NCBI RefSeq assembly: GCF_964340395.1
Contig: NC_135563.1
Coordinates: 6,382,922 to 6,446,921, forward strand
Reading direction: 5' to 3'
DNA from: Glandiceps talaboti
Taxonomy: Eukaryota > Hemichordata > Enteropneusta > Spengelidae
Length of the DNA stretch: 64,000 bases
Each line of letters starts with the position of its first letter. The first letter of the stretch is position 1. The notes under the pieces are model-generated. The model was not told the DNA's origin. It did not search any database and saw only the letters and a list, made by a program, of their open reading frames with translations. The translations under genes were made by a program, and so were the position numbers. Below, piece by piece: positions 35,401 to 47,500 of the stretch.

Positions 35401-38032
35401 AGTTTTCATTATTAGATCATAGACCCTCCTTAGTGGGAGGTCTATGATTAGATGGAGCTGATCCATGCTCTGTACATACTAGAACCCTTCCACAAACAGG
35501 CCTACATGTATGTAGTTAACTACTTCTGCATGGGGGGGGGGGGGGGGGGAGACTGTGATTAAATACTGTTAAACTGTGTTCTGTGACTACATTTATATCA
35601 TGATGTTGTTGTGACATGGTAAATGGGGTGATATATAAGTAAAACTTATTATATCCTAGGAAACGCAGTAATAACACAATGACAGCACTGACAACCCCCC
35701 CCCCCCCCCCCCCACTATTTCCGGGTAAAAAACACAAATTTTACATATACATGTACATGTACTTTATAAGGTTATAAATACTTACAGGATAGTGCATTAC
35801 CCAATGAACTACTTCACAATCACTGTCTTCATCCTTGTCAATAACATCTAATTTGATGACTAGTTTGTCCCAAACTTTCCTATATTCCACATCAAGCTGA
35901 ACCAGAAAGAAGTCTTTGGCAGTGATGTCTTCAAACGTACCATACACTTAAATATGATACAAAAAAATCAGTCAAGTACTTGGTAACAATAAAATGTACT
36001 AAAACATAATATAATTGTTAAAATCTGAAATAGAAGTACATTGTTGAAGCGAGAATACACAGAAGAAAACTCTTTGCTTTCTTCAGTATGATTTACCTTA
36101 ATACATGTATTTCAGTTAACACAAACTAAATGTATGTTGTACTCCAGTTCAAATATTTGTAAATATAATGCCTGCATTGGAATTCGCAAATAACAGAACT
36201 ATGCAATGCAAGATACCACAAAATATCATGGGTGAATGTGTGGTACCTGTGACAATAAAATAACTTTACTGCACTGCATTGGAAATAACCAAGTTGCCGA
36301 TTATGGAAAACTAGTCTTCATCATCTCCAACCACAACACAGGCACGTTATTAAACAGCATTTGTTTTATTAAGAATATGATAATCAACATACCTGTATAC
36401 TTGTAAAGGTGACTATTGGGTATTGGTTTTCGCCACATCTTGAGATGTTCCTTTCCTATCAGTTGTTCCCATGCACTTTCCTCATTATCACTGGGTTCAG
36501 AATGGTTACCATTGTTAAGACAAGCAGTTGTATTACCATTGCTATCTACTTCATTATCATTACTAAGACTGAGCAGGAGTCTGACTTGATACAAGTCATC
36601 TACACAACTGTAATAAACACATGCACATAAATTATGAGATTCAGGTTGATAAGTCAGTATCTTTGCTAGGGTTGGGCATAGACCCTCCACCCAGGGTGGA
36701 GGGTCTATGGGTTGGGAACCCTGGTAACAGAAAGGGAGAAAGGGGTACAAATGAGTGTTTCAACATAAAGTCTATGGTAATTTTGTTTGGGAACCCAGGT
36801 AAAATGACATGGAAACCCCAGTAGATTTTACCTACTTACTACCCTTGGCAAAAACACAGTGATGTAACCAACAAGAAATGATGAATATTACAGTAACTAC
36901 TGCTACTACTTAATCAATATCCTTTCCTTGATCCTTTCAATTTGGAATAATAATGATTAATCTGTCAATAGCAGAAAGCCATGAATGTCATAACAATATA
37001 TGTACACAGAACCTTGGAGTAATTATACTGTCAGTATAATTACTCCAAGACAGAAAAGAGTTGTGCTCCTAATGGCAGTAGACACACAAGGCTGGTTAGC
37101 CAGTTGTAATTTTGTGATTTACAGCAATATCCCCCTTCCCCATCCAACAGACTGTGTTCAACACCACACCTGGTTGGAAAGAAAAACATCCAGTCCCAAC
37201 TAAACATTTGCAATTTCTTCAAATTAGTATGACACAAAATTGAATTACATGATCATGTGCTTGAAGGGTATGTCAACTTATATAACTTATAAGGTACATG
37301 TAGGTTACATTCTACAATACTTGGGGAAGTCGTCTCTCTCAATCTGCATACATATCCTTATCCCAGCCCCTACATTTCTTGGGTACCATTATGATCACTC
37401 AGTTGGGTGTCCTGGGTCTCTAGCTAAAGCCACAGACAAGTAAAGCCCAAGACTTCCCCCGTCCGCTAACAACACCCATGTCATTACAACTACAAGGCCA
37501 GTGTACTAGTGTGTCCTTATCGTTTTTTCCATCAAAGGTGTGCCAATCCCGTGCCAATGGTTGTAACTGATAATACTACTACTTCTACAGAATATGGTAT
37601 TTCCCGAAAAATCTGTTCTGGAAATTACCTCTCAAGTTCTTGTTCACTGACTCTTTCTCTATCCCATGCGAATAATGCTCCGGCAAAAAGTAAAAGTTGG
37701 TGTCGTCCACCTCTCAAGTATCTCCGTGCCAAAGTTGCGGCGATGGATTGCACACTCTTTTCCGCATAAGTGTTATACATATGAACAAGCTGTCCGATCC
37801 GCCTAATTCTTTGAGCCGTGACAGAGTTCACCTGCAGTCCAAATAGTCTGATTACCGTATTCACACTGGAGCTAACTCTCGTTCTCAGCATAGCTTGCAA
37901 GGTCACAAATCTCTCCTGAAACGCGGTCGGACGAAATTGTGTAATATTCCTTGAGTTTATGACACATTTGTGAGGGAAGTGGTGGTTAATTATCACATTC
38001 CTGGACAGCCTACCCACCACTTGCAGCACCAT
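32452..38032 (-). CDS. STARD7: StAR-related lipid transfer protein 7, mitochondrial
   Basis: Phosphatidylcholine transfer protein delivering lipid to mitochondria. Six coding exons on the minus strand: 38032-37629, 36607-36393, 35946-35786, 34792-34610, 33640-33556, 32600-32452; all phases join and encode about 398 aa (human about 370). The N-terminus is Arg-rich with few acidic residues (MVLQVVGRLSRNVI), as expected of a mitochondrial presequence. The START domain starts near WEQLIGKEHLKMWRKPI in exon 2 and continues through RKVWDKLVIKLDVID, FPMYSREYVFIRK, SQMVIKPHKNFDQ, NGFEYVLTYFDDPQ and GIPDYVTKLH; these match the vertebrate protein closely in order and spacing. An acidic, Asn-rich stretch precedes START. 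The stop is followed by a (CA)n tract (32409-32438) in the presumed 3' UTR, with AATAAA signals on the minus strand near 32048 and 32014. It shares a short promoter region with CFAP43. Exon 6 is preceded by a 49-bp tandem array copying its own splice acceptor. Confidence 0.94.
32594..32800 (-). repeat. 49-bp tandem array copying the STARD7 exon 6 splice acceptor
   Basis: On the minus strand each unit reads GTATTCCTGACTATGGCAAC, TGTATGTGTATTTATG, TTTAACATTGCAG. The true exon starts after ...TTTAACATTGCAG at 32600 with GTATTCCAGACTATG. Copies of the junction lie at 32681, 32730 and 32779 (exact 49-bp spacing), the nearest being 87 bp from the true one. Confidence 0.92.
33105..33300. repeat. Dispersed repeat E, copy 1
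   Basis: Contains TGTTTTCCATATGGTCT, TTACAGATTGGAAGAACAGT and CCACTTCCACTATTTCTC. Matches 63789-63975 in the same orientation. Lies in the STARD7 intron between exons 5 and 6. Confidence 0.75.
35413..35451. repeat. Short hairpin in STARD7 intron
   Basis: TCATAGACCCTCC, a short loop, then the near-complement GGGAGGTCTATGA. It shares the stem ATAGACCCTCC with 36677-36709. Confidence 0.75.
36677..36709. repeat. Perfect 33-bp palindrome in STARD7 intron 1
   Basis: CATAGACCCTCCACCC, one A, then the exact complement GGGTGGAGGGTCTATG. GC-rich in an AT-rich intron. Confidence 0.9.
37013..37049. repeat. Perfect 37-bp palindrome in STARD7 intron 1
   Basis: 18-bp arms CTTGGAGTAATTATACTG and its exact complement around a single T. 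Sequence unrelated to the GC-rich palindrome 300 bp away. Confidence 0.92.
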
Positions 38033-38593
38033 CGTGAAATCGATAGAAAAACGGGTCGAAATTACCTATAATGCAGTAAATTTGTTACGAAATATCATCA
38101 CACAGCAACAGACGACGCCATGTTCGAACACTCACACACAGCATGCGTGATGTAACGCGCAGTGGAACTATAAATTCAATATCTAATTTGCATAATATAA
38201 GGACAGGCTAAACTTCAAAGCGTTATCACCGCTAACTCTAATGTTGTCCAGTGATTAAAAGAATTCAAAAAGAAAAGGCTTAGGGCATTAAAGAGTAGAA
38301 ATAATATATTGGTATTTCAAATCTCCAATTATTAATTTTATAGTTTTCACCCACTCATCACGTAAGAGGTCAACAACCTGTGACTTGAGTTTGACCCTAA
38401 AGACTACAATCTCGCGTGATACTTGCGATATCTCACCAGCGACGCGATTTTAACTGAGCAGGCGCAATGACAACCATAGCAACAGACGTAAATTTTCAAT
38501 TTGGAAGTCTATGGGTTACAATTTAAGACAGTTTTCTCCCGTTTTCTTCCGTTTCTTAGCATAATTTCCTCGGGAGTTTATGCACAAATAAGT
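38033..38593. promoter_or_regulatory. Head-to-head intergenic region, putative bidirectional STARD7/CFAP43 promoter
   Basis: 561 bp separate the two divergent start codons. The stretch holds several CpG-containing words (for example around 38150 and 38405-38460) while the flanking introns are AT-rich. No other gene fits. That both genes fire from here is inferred from the geometry; 5' UTR introns cannot be excluded. Confidence 0.6.
38470..38483 (+). promoter_or_regulatory. Near-consensus RFX X-box upstream of CFAP43
   Basis: The sequence ACAACC-AT-AGCAAC fits the RYYNYY-N(1-3)-RRNRAC X-box with one mismatch in the left half; the right half-site is perfect. It lies about 110 bp upstream of the CFAP43 ATG, the usual distance for RFX-controlled ciliary genes. 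A role is inferred from position and gene function. Confidence 0.5.
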
Positions 38594-41500
38594 ATGGATG
38601 CCATCGGTTCACTCGAATTGGGGTAAGTTTGTTATTTTTCCAATGCAAGACCGAACTTTGTGTTGATAAACACAATCGCTCGAGCTGCAACCAAGTCAAT
38701 CACTGATATTATTATGGCAGCCATTTTATTAGGCCCATGTTGTACATATTTCTTGAAGATATTTTCACCCACCAAGGACAAGCAATGTAGCCTTGTTCTG
38801 TATGCGTACATTTGAAATATTTTTCATACATACAGTAATTTAATGAAAGATATGTCATTTTCACAATTCAATTCCTGATTTCAAAAAATAATTAAAAAGT
38901 TTTTTAAGTGGTCACACAGTGCCTAAGCCTAACTTACTTGTAGATGTAGTTATTATCAGAAACAAGTTAAACAATAACATTTTGAATTGTACTTTATATA
39001 TTACAAGGACTTTCTTTCGATACATGTAGATGATTTGTATCATTATATTAAAAGTATTATACCTTACAAACATATTTCATAGGGCCAAGCATCAAAATTT
39101 AAATAATATATTTTGGTGCAAATACAATGTTGATGATCAATTGCACTTGATAATACCACCACTCCACTACATGTATGATAAAAAATAGTTAGCATCGAAT
39201 TAGATGTGATAATGATTCCATGAAAGTAATTTGGAAAAAATAGATTTTTACAGTAATATAATATTCACTGATATGTTTACAATTTTTCACATACACTTAT
39301 GGAGTTCAGTTTATTCTAGGTAAACAGGGCTCAAAATTAGCAGTATTATCGCATCAATTGACTGCTAATTCCTCCCAAATGACTACCAAATTCTAAAACT
39401 GGTAGTCGCCTTGACTACATGTACCACAAAATCGTGAGGATGTTGTCAGCATGTATCTTTATCTGTATATGTAGACATATAATGTACAAACACCAGTGTA
39501 TATAACAATGTACATGTAAGCAAAGTACCACGTTGTATCGCTATTGAGTTTATGTGAGATACATGTCACTGTCAAGTATTTGATATTAATTAAGAAATCA
39601 CTTCCTTTGTCACCATTAACTTGCTCCAATGGCCTGGTCAAATACATGTAAACAACTAGATCACCTATCATAGTGTAAAATGATTGTTTGTAACTATTGT
39701 TTTACTGTTTATTATTTAAAACATTTATTAATTAATAAATGCACAATTTTTATAGTCATATGCAGAAAAAAAAATGACAACCTATATATACTATGTTGAC
39801 TACAAAAGTGACCACACACAAAAAAAAAGTTAATTTCAAGCCCTGTTTTACCTGTACTTTAGTATCTCTAAATAATCACAAAGTTTAAACTGTTTGACAA
39901 GTGTGCAGGTCAGTATTATCATGTAAGAACAGAATGAAACAATTGTCATATAGGTATTTTTGTAGATCTATGGAACATCATCTCACATTGTATTTTTAAT
40001 CACATTCTAGGTGGGCCCAGGGTTACAATGGCTCCAACGCAGAATACATCTCCCACAACACAATTTGCTATGCGTGTGGAAGTAATATAAATTTCTACAA
40101 CACTGATGACAACAAGGAGACAGCTTACCCAAGTCCTGGAGAAGGTGTAAATCTGATAACAGTGAGTGGAACTCACCATGCAGTGGCTGTAGCTGAACAG
40201 GCTATCAATCCACGTATATTTATACATACCTACCCAGGATTCATCAAGAAAGCTGTCTGCGAGAGTAAGTAATATTAAAGAAGAAATACATAAATGCCTA
40301 GAGAAGCTGAAAGAGAGGATAAAGATGTGACACAGCAGACTTTGATGTTCTCCTAAGGAACTTATACGCATGTAATTTCCTAACTGGTTGGAAAAAATTA
40401 TATTATGAAATATGTTTAAATCAACAAATTGTATTTTTAAGTTTATATCATGGCGAGAATGTAAGGTTGTCCAGTATTTTATTGCAGCTTCAATTGTTGA
40501 ATATAGACATGTCATCAATTTATCATTTGAAAAAAGAGCATATCTATATGTATTGCTCAAAATTAGATTGTAAGATACATTGTGTTGTTCAGCCCTCGTA
40601 TCAGGCTTCTAAACCAGTGACAGCTGTTAGCATGGCATTAATGTCGTATCTTACAGTCTATTCGTGTTTTAACCATTACTTTTTGAGAGGTTGTTTTCGT
40701 TACTTCATATATTTATCAATTTGTCACATCTATTCTCTCTTTTGTCACAGATGGAGCTAAGTTGGAGTATGTAGCCCTAGCGTTCTCCTACTCTGGACGA
40801 TATTTGGCATCATATTCAGGACTTCCAGAGTTCACATTATCCATCTGGTAAGTCAAACTGGCATAGAAAATTAGTAGTGCACTTATTTTTTTTTTGTCAT
40901 ACAATGCCACAATTATAAGATTAATAAAACTTCATCATTAATACAATAGTGTTAATCATCAACAATGGAAGACAACAGTCAAAATCTGTGATTTAACTAG
41001 TTTGTCTAACTAAATTTTCATATTATTTTGTTACCTTTATACTAAAAACATGATCATGAAGGTGAAATTAAATGCAAAGAAAAAATACTAAGATAATGAA
41101 AAAAAATAAACATAATAAAAATATATGAAAATGATACCTGGTATATTGTCTACTAATGGAAGAGAAATGGAATGTATTTATTATTTTTACTATTTTTTGT
41201 ACTTGAACTTGACGAAGAAATAACATAGACCAAGTCCATGTTTATTACTCAATAATTGCAAAAAAAATTGTGTCATGTTTTAAAAGTTTGCTGTGTAAAA
41301 CAGTGATTTCTAAACAAACATGTCTTTTCCTGTTTCTCTCAATCAAAAAGTGGAAGAGAACTTGTGTATGAAACTGGGTAACGAGCAATCACTATGTCAT
41401 ATCCAGTCTTTACGTGCCTCTTATCACTTTCACATATATTGAAACATTACCATGTGTTTGAACTTTGTGTTCTTCAGAAAATGAAAGCATACATACAGCA

Positions 41501-44500
41501 CACAACCAACAATATTTATATCTTTTTTACAATGCATTTCTGAAACTAAGACCTTAGTGTAATTATATTGACATTGACATTGACTCTACCCTTGACAGGA
41601 ATTGGGAGAGTGGAGACTTACTGTGTAGTAAAGGACTTGATGGTTTGATTGGTTCGGATATTTCATTCAATCCCATGGACTGGCACAAACTATGTGTTGT
41701 TGGACCAGAACAGATGACATTTTGGAATATTGAACAATGTAACAAGAATTACGTGCTTCTACCAATGTAAGTAATGAAATATTGATTGATTTTCAATGGT
41801 GTGTTTTTCACTATGTAATATTGTCAAATTCCTACATTGTAGTGTTAGTTAATCATAAGAATTCTAAAAGTGCACACATAATTTGTGTGTCTGAAAGATT
41901 GTACATAAAAAAGCTAATATCTAAAGCATACATGTGATCCAATGAGTTTCCATGGATTTATTTAATTTTGCCACAATATATATTTGTCTTGTTATTTACA
42001 TAAAATCGTAATTGAATTGGGAAATGCAAAAATGAATCTCTAGTTTTGATAATCAGACTACATGTATTTTGTGTTACCTTTTCAGGTGGAAAATGTACGT
42101 TCTTTCTGGTTTCTCTTAATTTCATTTCCTGTATCTTCAAATCATACTTAATATACATCTTTATGTCTGTGTCATATATTATTCCATTTATTTCCTGCTT
42201 TCTTACATTTGAGGTTTTATTAATTATGTATGAAATTGCAATGATTTCAGCAAAGTGAGGCTACCAGCAGAGGATGGTTCAGTGGATGAAGTAGAAGATG
42301 GCTCTAGTAGATTATCAACCCGGGCAGCTTTGAATGAAATCAAAATAGACCTGGCTAATAAAGCAGGTCTGGTTGGTGAAATCGCAGAAACGTTTGAAGG
42401 TAAGTCTGTGAGATTTCTGTCGCAATTCAAGGTTTTCATTTCCACCTTGTTTGATGATGGAACTCGGAATTGTCAATTGTAGCAAATCAGAACAGTAGCT
42501 ATGGTCTGTAAGATACAGTATGTCATGGTGGCCACATCCTATCTCTGCTACCTCATCACTGTGGCATGGTGGCTGATAGGGCGTCACAGGTAGCCATGAT
42601 ATGGTGTATCTTACAGACTACTAGAGTTGTGATCAGATATAATCCTGAAATATAATATTGTCTATTGAATAATGTCATTGGAAATTCATGGGTTTAATGT
42701 TAATGGTAAATACAGATACATGTAAAAAAGAAAATTGTTTGTTTCTGAAAATAGGTAGGCAGGTCACGATTCTGTTTAATTTATTTTATCTTTTCAATTG
42801 TTTTTATTTTTGGAAAATATTGCCTTGACACCCCCACCCCCACCCGAGAAAAAAATGTCAGAATATCCCTTCTGTGATAGTTTGTAATGTGTACAAACAT
42901 TGCTAGGGAAAGAAAACAGACATGCATAAAGATCAAGCAGACAAAAGAATTTTGTATCTTTTTTGTTTTAAATGTCTAAAAAAATGTTTAGGGTTGGAGG
43001 CTTAAACTAGGGTCGATCGTGTTATCAGAAACACAATTTTTTTTATCTCACTGTCACATACAATTAGATGTCACAGATAATGAACTACATTTTTGAACAT
43101 TTTGCTAGAAATGTTGTATGTCATTACGCATAGACTAATATGATAGCAGTAATAATTGCGTGGCTAACTTTCATGATAATCAAGTTCTGGGAGAATCAGA
43201 TACTTTCATTCCATTACTTTGCAAGGGGATAAGTTTGATGACTAATTTTGAAATGGGTACCAAGCCTTAGACAAAATCTCATATTTGGTGTAGTTTCATC
43301 GGTGTGAAAGAAGTCATTTTGATGTGCTACATGTATTTCACTGGTGCACAAATGTTTGAAATGATGCCAGACATGGTGCCTGTTTTTTTAACCATCACTT
43401 TGTTTGCATCTTTTATTACATCATTGCTGTTTCTCTGCAAATACGTTGTACTATGTTGGTGAGTGATTATCACATGTGTGTGCAGCGTGTGTTCCTCTTT
43501 TTTGCTTTTTGTACTTTGACTATCAAGTTTGAATTATATCTTGATTGAAGATTGCTTCCTTTTGCACCAACACATTTAATGTTTTTATTCATTCTATAAC
43601 ATATTTTTCCTCTATTGTACAGTTTGATTCACTGCACAGATAGATACCTTTAATGAAATATATCAAATGGAATATTAATTTGTACAAATTAGTACAAACT
43701 GTGTGGTTTGCTGTGAAACTTAGAGTATATACTTCTACTGTATTTCATTGACTTGCAAAATGCTCCAATATTATTGAAATAATTGTATGGTTTTTTTTCT
43801 TCAAATGATTGAGAGAAACTCTCACTCTTTTGTAATGTCTGTGTGACATTTAAATTAAAAAATGAACATTTTATCTCAGTTTGTGTGCATGGCACTTTTA
43901 CCCCCTCAGTACCAACTAATTTCTTGTTTGTAAGTTTTAGTCAGTTTTTGTTTTCCTTAAACAAGTTCAGCTCATTGCAACTTAATTTGCACAGTTGTCT
44001 TTGAAATAATCCTGTTCATAAATTGATGTTAACATTACAGTTAAAGTGACAATATTTAGGAAGAAAATGGATGAAGGCAATATATCAATATTTTACAATA
44101 TATCAAAGATTTTTGAAAAATGTCCAGTACTGGAGGGGCTAACATTTGAATTTCTATATTTTAATATTTCCTTGCTAAATAGTTTGCATTTTTTGAATTG
44201 TTTGATTTTCGTGTTTTCTTCTCCTTCCAAGACAATTTGTAAACCGCTGAAATAATTTACTTCTAAAAGTGATTTGCAGTGACTAAATAAGAAGATATAT
44301 GAAAAAAAAAGTATCTCAGCTTGTTTTTCCCTTCTATTCATGTAGGTGTAAAAGATGATCTAAAGAAGCGAGTCAGTCCAGTGTCACATTCCTGGACAGC
44401 CAAAGGTGATGTTTATCTTGGTTGTGAAGGTGGTCAGCTATTCAGAGTGGACTCTGAATCTCAAAGTGTACAACTACTCTTCACGCCAGCCGTACCCAAT

Positions 44501-47500
44501 AGGAGTGGCAGTCCTGGTCTCAGAGAAGAAACCTCATCAAATCTTGCTAGAGAAGGTACATATAGCAATTCTGTTGACCTTTAAGTTTTAGCATCATTCT
44601 TCCAAACTGTACAGAAGCACTTGAAATTCAGATGAGTTAAAAATGCACTAGCCGCAACTGGAACAGTTTTGTGAAACAATTTTGTTTTCGAATCACCTTG
44701 GTTAAGCATATTTGTGGAGCTGTAAAAAATAACACTCCTGGACTAGTTACAGTAGCTGTTAGTAGTTTAGTTATTACTACTAGACTAAGTATATTTCCAG
44801 ATATGTAGAAAATGTATACATTATCGGTATGTTATGTACATGCATCAAACTGTCTATTTACAATTTATTTTCTTAGATTCTGATGTCCAGCTACCTGACA
44901 GCCCAGTCTACAATAATACCTTGCGAGATGGTTCTCTGTCATGTATGAAACTACATAAAGAGGGTTTGTTTGTTGCTGGTGAGGTAAGATATCACTCACT
45001 TACTTTTACCTCCTCCTTCTTCTTCCATGAATGGCCACCTTCAACACGTTGAAGATTTTGCCAGTGTGTGTACAACTTGCAAGAGTAAATAGACTGCCTC
45101 TTTGCAATGAACAACTAGAAAATAATATAACTTGACCATTAAAACTCCTGGAATGTGACTTAAAAACTCTTTAAAGTGGCCATATGGATGAGGATTACTT
45201 ATTTATTTTAGATTTAAAATATAAAACAATTTTATTGTTGCTTCCCACTTGAAAAATCAATGTGAAACAACATTGACAAAGTCTGTGTTTGTAACTCTAT
45301 ACATTGCAAAAAGCTTAAAAAAACAAAAAACAAAAACACCCTGTATTTAAATAAAAATTTTGTTTATTGTACATAGAATAACAAAGATTTTACACACTTA
45401 ATAATCTTTCACAATTAATTGAGTTACAAACAAGGACTTGGCGTATGTTATTTCACATTGATTTTTCAAGTAGGAAGCCATGATAAATTGTTTTATAAAT
45501 TAAAATCCGAAATAAATACCCAATCCTCATCCACATGGTCTGGCCACTTTTAAGTGTTTGACTCACGATACAATAACAAATGAGAGATATATAGTATCAT
45601 GAGATAATCATTACGATACACAGCTAGTAGTAGTAGTACAGTGTATGTGAATTCTACAGTGGTGCTTTAGTAGAGTTCTACTAAGTATTTATAGACTCTG
45701 GGCAATATTTGTCAAAATATGAACTTGAGTTCGTATTGTGACATGTACATTACATTTGTATATAAACTCATTTCTTGTAGGATGGTACTTTGCGCTGTTT
45801 GACAATTGGGTACGATGAGATCAGCTTGTCAGATAGCTGGCCTTGTGGATCACCTATTACATCATTATCGATGTCTACAAACTATGGTAAACTAGCTGTA
45901 GGTAATGCCAAGGTAGGTTTGATACCATAAACTTTGGATAGATCTTGTAGTATGTATTATTATACGATGTGCAAGCCAAGTTCAACAAAAAATACAGAAT
46001 TTATATCTTGATCACACTACATCCCGACAATGTGCATCTAATGTTATACCAACGTGTGTCTACGTCATTCTGATGTGCTCGAAATATGAGCCACAATGTT
46101 CAAAGTTGTCATTACGTTTCTCGATTTTTCAGAAATATTGTTTGTGCTGGTATAATTATATCATACCCAATATTTTCCTTCGTTCAGATGAAACATGACC
46201 TTAGGGTTTTGTCAATACTCATCTAGCAACTCGTAGTGACAAAACCCCCTAGGTTACTCATATTTTCCTTGGATGAATGAAGAAAAATATTGGAGAATAT
46301 AATCTAAATAGTACAAATGCCATGCACACTGTCAAAGTTTGAGGTGGGATATGATGATAGTGAACAATGTCAAGTAATATTCTACTATTTTGCCATACTA
46401 ACTTTATTTGTCTATATGAAGTATATGCATGTGGGCCTTGTACATTGTACAGTGTGCCTCCTAATTATAGTAATGAGTCGAATTTTGTTGTTGGTCAAAG
46501 TGTTGAGAAATAGCTTTTCTTGTGGGTGACCACATAGTAAGGGATAGGGGGAACACCTACATGTAAATTGGTGTCTTTAATACAAAAAATTGTTTTGTGT
46601 CAGAGGTGTGTCAAATTTACTTGGGGGTAGATATGTTGGGGGGGGGGGGGATTGAGGGGTTTAACTTGTTTGGACAGCCAATACTGTGTCATGACTTAGT
46701 TGTACAGCATTTATCGATGGTAATAGACATGTATTCTTTTATTCAGGGTGCTGTCCATATATATGACCACTCCAATCCTGGATCAGCAGAGTTGTTGTTT
46801 GATCATCACCACGGTAACTTCCTTGGTGTTGATGTCTTGGCACCTGGTAATCAATACTGTGTGGTAGGTATATTCAATGCTGTCAAACTTTAGTTGGTAC
46901 ATCCATAGACATTGTGTCTATGGTATATATCTATGAACTTGAGAGTTAGACCATTATGTGATGTTACTGTGTAATTGATATATCTTAAGACTTGTAAAGA
47001 GAGGTCTCAATGATATCAAAATTACTCCATTTTAGAACCAAATATGGTTAAAAAAAAAATACATCCATGGGAAAATAAGTGATTGTTGATTTCCTTTAAA
47101 ACAAGAGAGTGAACAACCTAATTTCTTTTATTATTTCAAAAAGACCAAGAAAAAGGTTTCAAACATCAAAATTTGGAGAGTTTTTAAGAATTTTGATTTT
47201 CAAGGAAATTGGTCCAATTTGCACAATAGTTAAATTATGCCTACATGTACATGTGAACCACTCGCGTAATAAATATGTTAACAAATATTGATTATAAGTA
47301 TAACTAGAAATTCAAGTCATGTTTGAATCATTGTGTTGATGTGTAGCACTTACTATTTTTCTAACATAACAATTGTTTTGTTATTCAGACGGTGAGAAAT
47401 GATGGAGAAGTACAAGTATGGACAATGGATAAACCACAACTGGTCTCTCATCTATCGATTGCTAAACAAGTAAGTAAACAAATGTTTTTTCAATCTTAAT

